DNA of 64,000 nucleotides from Pseudomonadota bacterium (GTDB lineage Bacteria; Pseudomonadota; Gammaproteobacteria; Burkholderiales; Ferrovaceae). Under the pieces are notes generated by a model, which worked only from the letters and a program-made list of their open reading frames with translations, did not search any database and had not been told where the DNA came from. The position numbers and the translations under genes were made by a program. Each line of letters starts with the position of its first letter. Positions within the stretch are counted from its first letter, which is position 1. This document shows positions 17,960-28,324 of the stretch, one piece after another. Location: NCBI GenBank assembly GCA_021798835.1, contig JAJZBQ010000005.1, positions 87,667 through 151,666 of the forward strand. The letters run 5' to 3'.

Positions 17960-19303
17960 TCACGCTCCTGCCACCATCATTTCTTCCACCAGAATCGAGC
18001 CACATATCTTGGAGCCACGGGATTGCACATCTGTACCCACAGCCAGAATATTGGCATACATCTGCTTGAGATTCCCGGCAATGGTAATCTCGTGGACCGG
18101 ATACTGAATCTGGCCGTTTTCAACCCAGAATCCTGCTGCTCCGCGGGAATAGTCTCCCGTCACACTATTCACTCCCTGCCCCATCAGTTCAGTAACCAGC
18201 AGTCCACGATCCATCTGGCGCAATAAAGCCTCAAAATCACCGCCGAAAGGGGGAACAACCAAATTGTGGCTACCTCCCGCATTGCCCGTGGTGGTCATCC
18301 CCAATTTACGGGCCGAATAACTCCCCAGAAAATATCCCTGAACCACTCCATCCGCCACTACGGTACGAGGGCGCGTCAGCACCCCCTCATCATCAAATGG
18401 TGCGCTGGCTAATCCACGCAGACGATGGGGTTCCTCATGCACGGAAAATTTTGAGTTGAATACCGGCTTTCCCAGACAATCCAGCAGAAAACTGGTCTTG
18501 CGGTACAACGAACCGCCACTGACGGCGCGCACGAAATGCCCGATCAGACTGGTGGCTACCGGAGCTTCGAACAATACCGGGACCTGGCGCGTACTGAGTG
18601 ACCGCGCCTTAAGCCGGCGCAAGGCACGCTCCCCGGCCCGAACTCCCACCTGTTCCGGAGTTTCCAGATCATCTCGATGGCGCGCACTGGTATACCAATA
18701 ATCCCGTTGCATGTCAGCATGCTTGCCGGCAATCACTGCACAACTCAACCCATGACTGGACCCGGCATACCCTCCGATGAAACCAGCCGAATTACCATAA
18801 CAAAAGTGCGAACGATGGGTATGCGCCGTCGCCCCTTCGGAGTTGGACAGGCGGCGATCCACAGCCAGCGCAGTAGTCTCGCACCGCAACGCACGTTCAA
18901 TCCCCTCATCGACACTCATGTCCCAGGGATGATACAACTCAAGATCCGGAAAATCCTGAACCATCAATGCAGGATCCGCCAGACCGGCAAAAGGATCTTC
19001 GGCCGTATGCCGAGCGATGGTCAACGCTTTGGCCACCGTATTGCGCAACGCCTCAGGGGAAAAATCAGAGGTGCTGGCATGCCCTCGTCGCTGTCCAAAA
19101 TACACCGACACGCCCAATTCCTTATCGCGGTTGTATTCGATGGTTTCCACCTCCTCAAGGCGTACCGTCACCGACAACCCACTGCCCTCACTGACATCCG
19201 CTTCAGCAGCCGTCGCTCCTCCCTGATGCGCCTGTGCCAACACCTCCCGCACCAGCGACTGTAAATGTTCAGGAGAATATTGGAATAATGCTTGATCGGA
19301 CAC
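17960..19303 (-). CDS. pmbA: Metalloprotease subunit PmbA/TldE
   Basis: 447 residues. Non-catalytic partner of TldD in the heterodimeric TldD/E protease that degrades unfolded peptides and matures modified peptides such as microcin B17. Recognised by [75 protein letters not shown] and the C-terminal [16 protein letters not shown]. The HExxxH zinc motif of TldD is absent, as expected for TldE. tldD is not in this window. Divergent from darP with 66 bp between start codons. Confidence 0.94.
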   Translation of the reverse strand: MSDQALFQYSPEHLQSLVREVLAQAHQGGATAAEADVSEGSGLSVTVRLEEVETIEYNRDKELGVSVYFGQRRGHASTSDFSPEALRNTVAKALTIARHTAEDPFAGLADPALMVQDFPDLELYHPWDMSVDEGIERALRCETTALAVDRRLSNSEGATAHTHRSHFCYGNSAGFIGGYAGSSHGLSCAVIAGKHADMQRDYWYTSARHRDDLETPEQVGVRAGERALRRLKARSLSTRQVPVLFEAPVATSLIGHFVRAVSGGSLYRKTSFLLDCLGKPVFNSKFSVHEEPHRLRGLASAPFDDEGVLTRPRTVVADGVVQGYFLGSYSARKLGMTTTGNAGGSHNLVVPPFGGDFEALLRQMDRGLLVTELMGQGVNSVTGDYSRGAAGFWVENGQIQYPVHEITIAGNLKQMYANILAVGTDVQSRGSKICGSILVEEMMVAGA

Positions 19304-19369
19304 GAGAGACCCTTTATGAGACCATGAATTCCGGTATCATAACAACAATTTTCCCCTTTCTGGAAAACC

Positions 19370-19645
19370 GTGGAAATTCTCGACCCTCCCAGCAAGTCCC
19401 AGCGCAAACGTGACATGACGGCCCTTCAGAATCTGGGAGAGTCCCTGCTGGGACTCAATCGCCATCAACTGGATCAACTCGATCTTCCAGAATCCCTCTA
19501 TGACGCCATTCAGGAGGCCAAGTCCATCACGGCCCACGGAGCACGTCGTCGCCAGTTGCAATTCATCGGCAAGTTGATGCGTCAAGTGGATCCAGCCCCT
19601 ATCCAGTCTTTTCTGGACCAACTCCCCCGCAGGCCTCGTTCATGA
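19370..19645 (+). CDS. Half-length DarP/YjgA (DUF615) protein
   Basis: 91 residues from GTG 19370. SKSQRKRDMTALQNLGESLL and RRRQLQFIGKLMRQVDPAPI are the conserved first half of DarP, a helical protein that joins the 50S subunit late in assembly. Normal members have about 170-185 residues with a second helical bundle; this one stops just after the first bundle at PRRPRS. The next gene starts inside its stop (ATGA), so the C-terminal half is not simply frame-shifted here. Either a natural short form or a truncation; symbol withheld. Confidence 0.75.
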   Translation: MEILDPPSKSQRKRDMTALQNLGESLLGLNRHQLDQLDLPESLYDAIQEAKSITAHGARRRQLQFIGKLMRQVDPAPIQSFLDQLPRRPRS

Positions 19646-20310
19646 CACCCCCTCTTACCCCTTTCTGGGACCGTAACCCCATAATACTGGAACCTGCCAC
19701 ACCCGCCTCTGCGCTCGTCATCTGGCTACACGGACTGGGTGCCGATGGTGAGGATTTTGTGACTGTCGCCAACTCCCTGGGGCTCCGTGACGTACGCCAC
19801 ATCCTGCCCCATGCCCCGCATCGCCCCATCACAGTCAATCAGGGCATGATCATGCGCGCCTGGTATGACATCGCGCTGGAAGGCACGCGCTGGATTCCCA
19901 GTGACCGAGATCTGCTGGACTCCGTCGCCGCTGTCGATCAACTGATCGCACAACAAGCAACCGGCCTGCGCGCTGATAAAATTTTTCTTGCAGGGTTTTC
20001 ACAGGGCGGAGCCGTAGCTCTCGCCGCAGCCACTCGGCATACCCCACACATAGGGGGCGTATTGGCGTTGTCCACCTATCTGCCATTACCCGACCAACTG
20101 CCCCCGCCCAACACGTCGGAGTTACCGATTTTCATGGCCCACGGTCGTGAAGATCCTGTCATCGAGTACTCGCGCGCCGAGCATTCGCGTGAAATACTCG
20201 AAGCGGCTGGATATCCCGTATCGTGGCATGAGTACCCCATGCCTCACTCCGTCTGCCCGGAAGAGATTCGGGACATGGCACACTGGTTAAGGCAACAGCT
20301 GAACCACTGA
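19642..20310 (+). CDS. Carboxylesterase / phospholipase family hydrolase
   Basis: 222 residues, alpha/beta-hydrolase fold of the Abhydrolase_2 group (carboxylesterase I, lysophospholipase-like). Opening LVIWLHGLGADGEDF forms the oxyanion loop, nucleophile Ser in LAGFSQGGAVAL near residue 117, Asp in GREDPVIEYSRAE near 172 and His in PMPHSVCPEEI near 205. Cytoplasmic, no signal peptide. Hydrolyses short acyl esters or acylated proteins in related species. Translationally coupled to the short darP by ATGA overlap. Confidence 0.9.
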   Translation: MTPPLTPFWDRNPIILEPATPASALVIWLHGLGADGEDFVTVANSLGLRDVRHILPHAPHRPITVNQGMIMRAWYDIALEGTRWIPSDRDLLDSVAAVDQLIAQQATGLRADKIFLAGFSQGGAVALAAATRHTPHIGGVLALSTYLPLPDQLPPPNTSELPIFMAHGREDPVIEYSRAEHSREILEAAGYPVSWHEYPMPHSVCPEEIRDMAHWLRQQLNH

Positions 20311-20364
20311 TTCACGCCGCTTCTCGACGACCATCCCGAAAGAAAACACCCCAAACTGGGGGCT

Positions 20365-22683
20365 ATGAGATGTTTTCTGTGTGGGTGGATAACCGGCATC
20401 CTGATAGTGGCCCTGTGCCCGGCGCTCTATCCCTTGCCACTTCTTTCCTGTCTGGCCCTGATCTGGGCACAGATCCTGCACCACTGGTGCGGGAAGCACC
20501 CCAACCTACGGACATGGTTACTGTTTACGGGAGCCTTGATACTAGGGTTGACCCACGCAGGAGAAAGTGCGCGCCAGCGCCTGACCCAACGTCTCGATCC
20601 AGCCCTGGACCATCAACTTTTGATGCTCAGTGGGACCATCATCAGTTTGGTAGAAGGAGAACCACACCGGGTGCATTTTCGTTTTGCTCCCGACTCTCCC
20701 ATTCCTGGGCTCCCAACACCTCTATCCCTGAATTTCACGCAACCCGGGCCAGCCCCGTTGATCTTGCATCCAGGCCAACGCTGGTACTGGGCCTGCCGCC
20801 TCCGACAACCCCATACGCAACGTAACCCCGGTGGTTTCGACGGTGAAACCTGGGCATGGAGCGAAAATATTCGCGCCATGGGGCAAATCGGTGCCACGCC
20901 TTCCCCTCGCTATCGTGGATACTCTCCCTTCTCACTCAAACCAGAGGGATTGCTATTGCTCATCGAAGAATGGCGCGACAAGTTACGTCAACACCTGATT
21001 CAGCAACTCGGACCACAGCGCTGGAGCGCCGTACTCCTGGCGCTGACACTTGGCGACCAGTCCCTCATCAGCGATCCAGACTGGCAATTATTCTGGGCCA
21101 CAGGAGTCGGTCATCTGGTAAGCATTTCTGGGCTTCATATCACCATGCTGGCCGGACTCATCGGACGAATTACCCGCTGTATCCACCCATCTATTCGTTG
21201 GCGTTGGGCCACAGGATTGGGTGGTGCCACCGCCTACTCTCTGATCGCCGGGTTTTCCCTGCCCACCCAGCGAACGCTGACCATGATCGCCGTAGCCACC
21301 GCCGGCCGTTTTCTACAACGCCCTTTACCCGTCTCAACCCTGTTGTTGCTGGCCGCTTCAGCGACGCTGCTGGGCGATCCCATGGCCCCACTATCCAACA
21401 GTTTCTGGCTCTCCTTTAGCGCAGTGGCTTGGTTGGTCTACGCCGAAAGCGCACGCACGGGCAAATCTCCGTTCTGGCATGAACTGACTCATACGCAATG
21501 GGCCGCCACCTGGTCTACACTTCCCCTGAGCATCTGGTTATTTGGACAAGTATCCTGGGTTGCTCCTCTGGCCAATGCTTTCGCTATCCCGCTGGTCAGC
21601 CTGGGAGTTGTTCCTTTGGCACTAGCCGGAATGCTTCCCGGATTGACATTCTGTCTCTTCTGGGCTGAGTCATTGTTCGAGATAACAGGTCAACTCCTGC
21701 AATGGTTGATACATCAGGGTGGAGCCCCTCTGCCATTCCCAAGCCCCTCTCTGCCCCTCTTTCTGAGCGCATCACTGGGAACCGCCTTCTTGTTGGCACC
21801 CCGCGGACTTCCGGGACGTTGGGCAGGATCTCTGGGGATTTTGGGGTTATTCTTGTCCCCATCCGACAGACCCGCCCACGGCGATCTGCGTCTCGACATC
21901 TTGGACGTAGGGCAAGGACTGGCTGTGGTCGTTACCACCGCAACACATACCCTGATCGTGGATACCGGTCCTGGCGGACGTTGGGCTCAAGACACCGGTT
22001 CCCGTGTGCTGATCCCCTATCTGCGCAGCCAAGGCATCGATCACCTAGACGGACTTCTACTCAGTCATGGGGATCTGGATCACAGCGGCGGGACTCGCTC
22101 GCTGCTGCAATCCTACCCCGTTCCCTGGGCCATTTCTTCCCTGCCGCCAAACCATGCGTTATGGCGATCCATCTCCCATCGCCTGGCCTGCCACGCCAAT
22201 ATGAGTTGGCAGTGGGATGACATCCGCTTCGACATTCTCTACCCCAACACCGAAGCAATATCCCAAGCCAAACATTCTTCCAATGATCAATCCTGCGTTT
22301 TGCGCATCAGCCACCATCACCAGCATATCCTGCTACCTGGCGACATCGAAGAACCGGCTGAACGAGAATTGCTGGATACCCACCCCCATCAATTGCGTGC
22401 CACGGTCCTCATCGTACCCCACCACGGCAGTCGCACCTCATCCACCCCTGAATTCCTGGCTGCCGTACAACCACGCTGGAGCCTGTTTTCCGTGGGGTAC
22501 CATAATCGCTTTCATCACCCCAACACCCTGATCTGGCAGCGCTACGGGGCCTTACCAAGCCAGCGATGGCGCACTGATGAATGTGGCGCATTGACCGTCA
22601 CCCTCCAGCACGATCATTTCCAGATCAGTGCCCTACGCAATCAATGGCCCCATTACTGGGAACCCCCCTGCCCCGAACCTTGA
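20365..22683 (+). CDS. comEC: DNA uptake channel protein ComEC/Rec2
   Basis: 772 residues. Inner-membrane channel for transport of single-stranded DNA in natural transformation. An N-terminal pair of hydrophobic segments precedes a soluble OB-like region (DUF4131); the competence core begins near LTLGDQSLI and contains GVGHLVSISGLHITMLAGLIGR. The last ~260 residues are a metallo-beta-lactamase-like domain with ILDVGQGLAVVV and SHGDLDHSGGTRSLL (HxDH ligands) and a later PHHGSRTSS. All parts are intact, so the cell may be competent, but no other com gene is in the window. Confidence 0.93.
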   Translation: MRCFLCGWITGILIVALCPALYPLPLLSCLALIWAQILHHWCGKHPNLRTWLLFTGALILGLTHAGESARQRLTQRLDPALDHQLLMLSGTIISLVEGEPHRVHFRFAPDSPIPGLPTPLSLNFTQPGPAPLILHPGQRWYWACRLRQPHTQRNPGGFDGETWAWSENIRAMGQIGATPSPRYRGYSPFSLKPEGLLLLIEEWRDKLRQHLIQQLGPQRWSAVLLALTLGDQSLISDPDWQLFWATGVGHLVSISGLHITMLAGLIGRITRCIHPSIRWRWATGLGGATAYSLIAGFSLPTQRTLTMIAVATAGRFLQRPLPVSTLLLLAASATLLGDPMAPLSNSFWLSFSAVAWLVYAESARTGKSPFWHELTHTQWAATWSTLPLSIWLFGQVSWVAPLANAFAIPLVSLGVVPLALAGMLPGLTFCLFWAESLFEITGQLLQWLIHQGGAPLPFPSPSLPLFLSASLGTAFLLAPRGLPGRWAGSLGILGLFLSPSDRPAHGDLRLDILDVGQGLAVVVTTATHTLIVDTGPGGRWAQDTGSRVLIPYLRSQGIDHLDGLLLSHGDLDHSGGTRSLLQSYPVPWAISSLPPNHALWRSISHRLACHANMSWQWDDIRFDILYPNTEAISQAKHSSNDQSCVLRISHHHQHILLPGDIEEPAERELLDTHPHQLRATVLIVPHHGSRTSSTPEFLAAVQPRWSLFSVGYHNRFHHPNTLIWQRYGALPSQRWRTDECGALTVTLQHDHFQISALRNQWPHYWEPPCPEP

Positions 22684-22739
22684 AACCCTGCGCCAATGCG
22701 CCCATAATGCCTCCTTGTACGTTACCCATATCTGCCACC

Positions 22740-24896
22740 ATGGTCAGTCGCACCCATTCTCTTCCCTTCGATCCGGCACTGGGTATTGCCGGCCTGGGCC
22801 TACACCCTCGCTACGATACCGATGACCGTTCACAAATTGCTCAAGTCTTTCAAGCAATCACCGCCTGCGAAGCTGCCGATGAAAATGCTGCCCCCCATCT
22901 GCAACGTTCCCTCACCAGTGCCCGCCTGCTCAGCGAACTGGAGGCACATCCCGCTTGCATCGTGGTCGCCCTGCTGCGTGCCGTCATCCCGGAAACCCGT
23001 GACACCCTGATTCATCAACTGAAACTGGACGATGAAATTCAACTCCTGACACAAGAATTATCCCAGTTGGATCGTGTCATTCTCAGCCAGGAAAACCGTG
23101 ATCAGGGAACTGACCATGAGCGATTGGAAGATTTGCGCCGTCTATTGCTGAGCCTGGTTCAGGACATTCGAGTGGTGATCATCGCCCTGTCCGAACGGGT
23201 CTGGCGCATGCGTAACCTGATGGATGATGACCACGCCACACAACAGCGTCTGGCACACCAAACACTGGATCTGTATACCCCGCTGGCCAACCGACTGGGC
23301 GTGTGGTTTCTCAAGTGGGAACTGGAGGATCTATCCCTGCGCGTGCTGGAACCTGAGGTCTATCAGAGCATAGCTCGACAACTCGATGAACGCTTCATTC
23401 AGCGTGAACAGTATGTAGCCCACTTTATTGAAACCTTGCAACAGTTGCTCGATGAACATGGCATGGCAGCCCAGGTCAGCGGTCGCCCAAAACATATCTT
23501 CAGCATCATCAAAAAAATGCGCGCAAAAAATCTGACCTTTGATCGGGTCCACGATATTCGTGCCACTCGCGTCATTGTCGACTCCATCCCTGCCTGTTAT
23601 ACCGTACTGGGGCTAGTACACCAACAGTGGATTCCTGTAGCCGGCGAATTTGATGATTACATTGCACGTCCCAAAGGAAACCAGTACCGTTCCCTGCATA
23701 CCGCCGTATATGGACCTGACGACAAAATCGTGGAGGTTCAGATCCGTACCCATGAAATGCACCGCGACTCCGAGTTGGGCATCGCATCTCATTGGCGCTA
23801 CAAGGAAGGGGCACGCTCGGACCGTTCTTTTGAAGAACGCGTCGTCTGGCTACGCCAAATGCTGGATTGGCAAAAAGAGGCAGCCAGCAATACCGGAGCC
23901 CCCCGTCCACCAGCCGATTCAACGATCTTCGTATTCACTCCACAAAGCCGCATCATCGATCTGACACAAGGGGCTACCGCCGTCGATTTTGCTTACCATG
24001 TCCATAGCGAACTGGGGCACCGTTGTCGTGGTGCCAAAGCCGATGGACAAATGATACCGCTCAATCAACCACTCAAGAATGGTCAATGCATCGAGATCAT
24101 CACTGTCCGCCAAGGTGGACCCAGTCGCGACTGGCTCAATCCAGACTATGGTTATCTCAAAACCCATCGCGCACAAACCAAAGTTCGCCAATGGTTCAAA
24201 CAGCAACATTGGGAAGAATCCCTGAGTCAGGGACGAGCGATACTCGACAGATGGCTGACACGCAGCCCGAAACCCGCCCCAGCCCTGGATTCTCTGGCGC
24301 AACACTGCGGCTATTCACGTCACGAAGATTTCTTGGTAGCACTGGCCCGCAATGACATCACTCCCCGCCATCTCGACAGTCTGATTCACCCTCCCTCCCC
24401 TTCCACGGATTCCATCAATATTCCGTTGACTCCCATCAGTCAGCCACATAGCGACAAAGGCATACTGGTCGTCGGAGTTCCCCATATCACCACAGTCATG
24501 GCCAAATGTTGCAAACCGGTTCCTCCTGAACCTATTCTTGGCTTCGTGACCCGAGGACGAGGCATCAGTATCCACCGCGCCAACTGTCGCAGTCTTGCCG
24601 CTCTCACCAGCCAGCAATGGCAACGCTTAATCCCCGTCAGTTGGGGTGAAGAAACCGCTCCTCGATCCTTTACCGCCGATATCGGCATACAGGCCCAGGA
24701 CCGACAGGGGTTATTGCGGGATGTCACCGACACATTCATGCGAGAAAAAGTCAATGTCATCGCCGTGAATACCCAGTCTCATGGTCATCAGGCACGCATG
24801 CGTTTTACCATTCAGATCGATGGATTGGAACAACTGGCGAGAACCCTCAGGGCGTTACAAGACATCTCCGGTGTTGAATCGGCATATCGCCAGTAA
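22740..24896 (+). CDS. relA: (p)ppGpp synthetase RelA, monofunctional
   Basis: 718 residues from ATG 22740; an open frame extends upstream into comEC but is unconserved. The N-terminal hydrolase region has lost the HD motif: the equivalent stretch reads CIVVALLRAVIPE. The synthetase has FDRVHDIRATRVIV and EFDDYIARPKGNQYRSLHT; the acidic EFDD (instead of RFKD) marks synthesis-only RelA enzymes. TGS domain from IFVFTPQSRIIDL, a Zn-finger-like part with AKCCKPVPPEPILGF, and a C-terminal ACT domain (ADIGIQAQDRQGLLRDV). Activated by uncharged tRNA on ribosomes. A bifunctional SpoT should exist elsewhere. Confidence 0.94.
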   Translation: MVSRTHSLPFDPALGIAGLGLHPRYDTDDRSQIAQVFQAITACEAADENAAPHLQRSLTSARLLSELEAHPACIVVALLRAVIPETRDTLIHQLKLDDEIQLLTQELSQLDRVILSQENRDQGTDHERLEDLRRLLLSLVQDIRVVIIALSERVWRMRNLMDDDHATQQRLAHQTLDLYTPLANRLGVWFLKWELEDLSLRVLEPEVYQSIARQLDERFIQREQYVAHFIETLQQLLDEHGMAAQVSGRPKHIFSIIKKMRAKNLTFDRVHDIRATRVIVDSIPACYTVLGLVHQQWIPVAGEFDDYIARPKGNQYRSLHTAVYGPDDKIVEVQIRTHEMHRDSELGIASHWRYKEGARSDRSFEERVVWLRQMLDWQKEAASNTGAPRPPADSTIFVFTPQSRIIDLTQGATAVDFAYHVHSELGHRCRGAKADGQMIPLNQPLKNGQCIEIITVRQGGPSRDWLNPDYGYLKTHRAQTKVRQWFKQQHWEESLSQGRAILDRWLTRSPKPAPALDSLAQHCGYSRHEDFLVALARNDITPRHLDSLIHPPSPSTDSINIPLTPISQPHSDKGILVVGVPHITTVMAKCCKPVPPEPILGFVTRGRGISIHRANCRSLAALTSQQWQRLIPVSWGEETAPRSFTADIGIQAQDRQGLLRDVTDTFMREKVNVIAVNTQSHGHQARMRFTIQIDGLEQLARTLRALQDISGVESAYRQ

Positions 24897-24905
24897 CCAG
24901 ATGGC

Positions 24906-25598
24906 TCATGCTCCCTGTAATATTCCATCTACCAACCGGTAACGCCGATCCGTTCGGGCCGCCAATTCCAGGTCATGGGTGACCATCACCAATCCCGCAC
25001 CAACCTGCCGATTCAGCGTCAGAATCAACTCAAAAACCTGCCAGGCAGTCTGCCGATCCAGATTCCCCGTGGGTTCATCGGCCAAAATCAGGGAGGGTCT
25101 TGTCACCAAGGCTCTGGCAACGGCGGCGCGTTGGCGCTCGCCACCGGACAATTCTCCGGGGCGATGGTGCAGACGTTGCCCCAATCCCACCGCGCACAAC
25201 ATCTCCGTCGCGCGCTCACGAGCCTCCGTTTCTGCCACCCGTCCAATGGCTAACGGCATGATTACATTATCCAGCGCAGAAAACTCAGCCAACAGATGAT
25301 GAAACTGATAGACGAATCCCATTTGGCGATTGCGTAAACGTCCTATCTCCCGCTCGCCCAGACCATTCAGAACCACGCCAGCCAGTTCCACCTCGCCAGA
25401 ATCCGGGTGATCCAGCCCGCCCAATACATGCAACAAGGTACTCTTCCCACTCCCTGAGGCGCCAAGAATCGCGACCTGCTCTCCGCGCTTGACCATCAAA
25501 TCGACGTGACGCAGTACCGGAACCTCCTCGGCGCTCAACGCAAAACAGCGACTGACTCCACGACAATGTAACAGCACATCTGCCTCATGATCACTCAT
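24906..25598 (-). CDS. lolD: Lipoprotein release ATPase LolD
   Basis: 230 residues. ATPase of the LolCDE complex, which extracts lipoproteins from the inner membrane and hands them to LolA. Walker A GASGSGKST, Q-loop YQFHHLLAEFSALDNV (the LolD/MacB-class sequence), signature LSGGERQR, Walker B LILADEPTGN, D-loop and H-loop MVTHD. ATG 25598 overlaps the end of lolC by 8 bp. The last gene of the lolC-lolD pair, tail to tail with relA (9 bp apart). Confidence 0.95.
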   Translation of the reverse strand: MSDHEADVLLHCRGVSRCFALSAEEVPVLRHVDLMVKRGEQVAILGASGSGKSTLLHVLGGLDHPDSGEVELAGVVLNGLGEREIGRLRNRQMGFVYQFHHLLAEFSALDNVIMPLAIGRVAETEARERATEMLCAVGLGQRLHHRPGELSGGERQRAAVARALVTRPSLILADEPTGNLDRQTAWQVFELILTLNRQVGAGLVMVTHDLELAARTDRRYRLVDGILQGA

Positions 25599-26835
25599 AA
25601 CGCAACGCCTCTGCAGGTTGGACACGCGCCGCACGCCAACTTGGATAAAGCGTTGCCAACAAGGTGAGGACCAGTGCTGTCACGGCAATGGTCAGCACAT
25701 CCCCGCGTTGCAGATCGGAGGGCAACTCTGAAATAAAATAAATTTGGGGAGACAGGAAATGAATGCCCAATACCTTTTCGATGAACGGCACGATCACACG
25801 GATATTCAGAGCCGTCACCACCCCAATAGCGACTCCGATCCCCATCCCAATTACCCCAATCAGCGCTCCCTGGATCATAAAAATCACCAGGATGCTGCCC
25901 GGGGAAGCACCCAGGGTACGTAAAATAGCAATGTCCGCCTGTTTGTCGGTCACCACCATCACCAGGGTGGAGACAATATTGAAGGCCGCCACTGCAACAA
26001 TCAACAACAAAATGATGAACATCATGGTTTTTTCCAACGCCACGGCACGAAACAAATTGGCATGCTCCTGTGTCCAGTCACTCAACCAGGCATCACTGGT
26101 CAGGGTCCCCGCCAACTGACGTGCCACCAAGGGTGCCTGCATCATGTCACGCAACTTGAGGCGCACACCCGTGACACTCGTACCCAGGCGAAGCAACGTC
26201 TGTGCATCACTCATGTGGATCAGCGCCAGTCCGCTGTCATATTCAAACATTCCCACATGAAATAACCCAACCACACGAAACTGTTTGAGGCGTGGCAACA
26301 GCCCTGCTGGTGTCACCTGCCCCTGCGGCGTAATCAGCACCACTCGGTCACCCACTTTCAGGTGCAGGGCCTGAGCCAACTCCTGACCCAATACGATACC
26401 AAACTCGTGGGCCTTGAGATCACTCATGCGACCTGCCACCATATGCTGGTCGATATCGGCCACCTGCCGCTCCTGTTCTGGCAGGATACCGCGGATCAGG
26501 GTCCCCTGGACCAGATCATCATTGGCGAGCATGCCCTGACCACTGACATATGGAGCACTTCCGATGACCTCCGGATTACGACGTGCCTCCCCCGCAACTT
26601 TGGGCCAATCTGCCAGAGCCGTCCCTGTGGAAAATATCTGGACATGGGAGGCCACCCCCAGGATGCGCTCGCGCATTTCCTTTTGGAAACCATTCATCAC
26701 CGACAGTACCACGATCAATGCAGCCACCCCCAGCGCGATCCCCGCCATGGAAATCAGCGAGATGAAGGAAATGAAGTGATTGCGTCGCTTGGCACGCGTG
26801 TAGCGCAGCCCGACCGTCAACTCAAATAATTTCAA
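25591..26835 (-). CDS. lolC: Lipoprotein release permease LolC/LolE
   Basis: 414 residues. One transmembrane helix near residues 23-46 ([17 protein letters not shown]), a large periplasmic domain to about residue 270, then three helices, the FtsX-like permease arrangement. The cytoplasmic segment [21 protein letters not shown] and the C-terminal [20 protein letters not shown] are LolC/E hallmarks. Only one permease gene accompanies lolD, as in bacteria with a single LolF-like or homodimeric subunit, so the C/E distinction is not firm. Start overlaps the lysS stop by 4 bp. Confidence 0.92.
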   Translation of the reverse strand: MKLFELTVGLRYTRAKRRNHFISFISLISMAGIALGVAALIVVLSVMNGFQKEMRERILGVASHVQIFSTGTALADWPKVAGEARRNPEVIGSAPYVSGQGMLANDDLVQGTLIRGILPEQERQVADIDQHMVAGRMSDLKAHEFGIVLGQELAQALHLKVGDRVVLITPQGQVTPAGLLPRLKQFRVVGLFHVGMFEYDSGLALIHMSDAQTLLRLGTSVTGVRLKLRDMMQAPLVARQLAGTLTSDAWLSDWTQEHANLFRAVALEKTMMFIILLLIVAVAAFNIVSTLVMVVTDKQADIAILRTLGASPGSILVIFMIQGALIGVIGMGIGVAIGVVTALNIRVIVPFIEKVLGIHFLSPQIYFISELPSDLQRGDVLTIAVTALVLTLLATLYPSWRAARVQPAEALRYE

Positions 26836-28322
26836 TGGCCTTCCCGACGCATCTGCGGAAACAGGATGACATCACGAATCGAAGGGCTATCCGTCAACAA
26901 CATCACCAATCGATCGATGCCAATACCTTCTCCTGCCGCGGGGGGTAAACCATACTCCAGCGCCCGAATGTAATCCGCATCGTAATGCATGGCCTCATGG
27001 TCTCCCGCCTCCTTCTGACGCACCTGAGCCAGAAAGCGTTCAGCCTGATCTTCCGCGTCATTCAATTCAGAAAACCCGTTGGCCAGTTCTCGTCCAACCA
27101 CAAACAATTCAAAACGTTCGGTAATCTCCGGCTGTTGGTCACTGCGCCGGGCCAACGGTGAAACTTCTGCAGGATAATCAATGATGAAGGTCGGTTCGAA
27201 CAGCAGGGCCTCCGTGGTCTCTTCGAACAAGGCCAGTTGCAAAGCCCCCAGCGTTGCACCAGTGGGTGGAGTAACCCCCAGACGTTCCAATTCTTGACGA
27301 ACTTGATCCGTCTGCCCCATGCGCTCCTCATCGTAGGCTGGATGATAATGCGCCAAGGCTTGTGCCAGCGTCAAACGGTGAAAGGGTTTACCCAGATCCA
27401 GGCTTCGTCCTCCGTACGTAATTTCCGTACTTCCACATACAGCCTGTGCCACCTGGCGCAGCATATCCTCCGTAAAATCCATCAGATCGCGGTAATCCCA
27501 ATATGCCGCATAAAACTCTATCATGGTAAATTCGGGGTTATGGCGTGGAGAAATTCCCTCATTCCGGAAATTTCTGTTGATCTCAAAGACCCGCTCCATT
27601 CCGCCCACCAGCAGACGCTTGAGATACAACTCCGGGGCAATACGCAGGTACAACTCGCAATCCAGCGCATTGTGATGGGTCACAAAGGGGCGCGCCGCCG
27701 CACCTCCAGGGATGGGATGCATCATCGGCGTTTCCACTTCCAGAAAACGCCGCTCCACCAAAAACTGGCGCACCTGCTGGATGATCTGACCACGTCGGAT
27801 AAAAACCTGACGCGACGATTCATTGGTCATGAGGTCGAGATAGCGTTGACGGTACTTCTGCTCCTGATCGGTCAACCCATGAAATTTTTCCGGGAGGGGA
27901 CGCAGGGATTTCACCAGCAAGCGAAGCGCCGTCGCACGCACCGTCAATTCGCCGGTTTTGGTCTTGAACAGAACCCCTTGTACCGCAAAAATATCTCCCA
28001 AATCCCACTGCTTAAAAGATTGATAAACCTCGTCACCCAACGTATCCCGCTGCAGGAAAATCTGGATACGCCCCACCCCGTCCTGTAGCGTGGCAAAACT
28101 GGCCTTGCCCATGACGCGCTTGAGCATCAACCGCCCCGCTATCGCTACCGCTATTTCTCTGGCGAATAGCGTTGCTTCGTCCAGGTTGCCGTACTGCTGA
28201 TGCAGATCCTCCGTTTCATGCTGCCGCCGAAAATCATTGGGAAATGCAACCCCTTGAGCACGCAAGGCCTGCAATTTGGTGCGACGCTCCTGAATCAATG
28301 CATTGTCATCGTCCGTCGCCAT
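26832..28322 (-). CDS. lysS: Lysyl-tRNA synthetase, class II
   Basis: 496 residues. Charges tRNA-Lys. Anticodon-binding OB fold in the first ~150 residues ([18 protein letters not shown]), then the class II core: motif 1 around [18 protein letters not shown], motif 2 [18 protein letters not shown] and motif 3 [13 protein letters not shown] 28322 begins two bases after the prfB stop; an upstream open frame has no conserved residues. The prfB-lysS order is classic for proteobacteria. Confidence 0.96.
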   Translation of the reverse strand: MATDDDNALIQERRTKLQALRAQGVAFPNDFRRQHETEDLHQQYGNLDEATLFAREIAVAIAGRLMLKRVMGKASFATLQDGVGRIQIFLQRDTLGDEVYQSFKQWDLGDIFAVQGVLFKTKTGELTVRATALRLLVKSLRPLPEKFHGLTDQEQKYRQRYLDLMTNESSRQVFIRRGQIIQQVRQFLVERRFLEVETPMMHPIPGGAAARPFVTHHNALDCELYLRIAPELYLKRLLVGGMERVFEINRNFRNEGISPRHNPEFTMIEFYAAYWDYRDLMDFTEDMLRQVAQAVCGSTEITYGGRSLDLGKPFHRLTLAQALAHYHPAYDEERMGQTDQVRQELERLGVTPPTGATLGALQLALFEETTEALLFEPTFIIDYPAEVSPLARRSDQQPEITERFELFVVGRELANGFSELNDAEDQAERFLAQVRQKEAGDHEAMHYDADYIRALEYGLPPAAGEGIGIDRLVMLLTDSPSIRDVILFPQMRREGH

Positions 28323-28324
28323 GG

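Noticed and set aside
20351..20363. CCCC-AAACT-GGGG hairpin before comEC
   Set aside because: Only four base pairs and no T run; too weak to call a terminator or operator.
22581..22739. Upstream extension of RelA into comEC
   Set aside because: Pro/Cys-rich unconserved residues overlapping comEC by over 100 bp; family alignment begins after ATG 22740.
27237..28088. 283-codon open frame on the plus strand opposite lysS
   Set aside because: Antisense of a conserved gene, composition driven by codon bias of lysS, no ribosome-binding site or motif.
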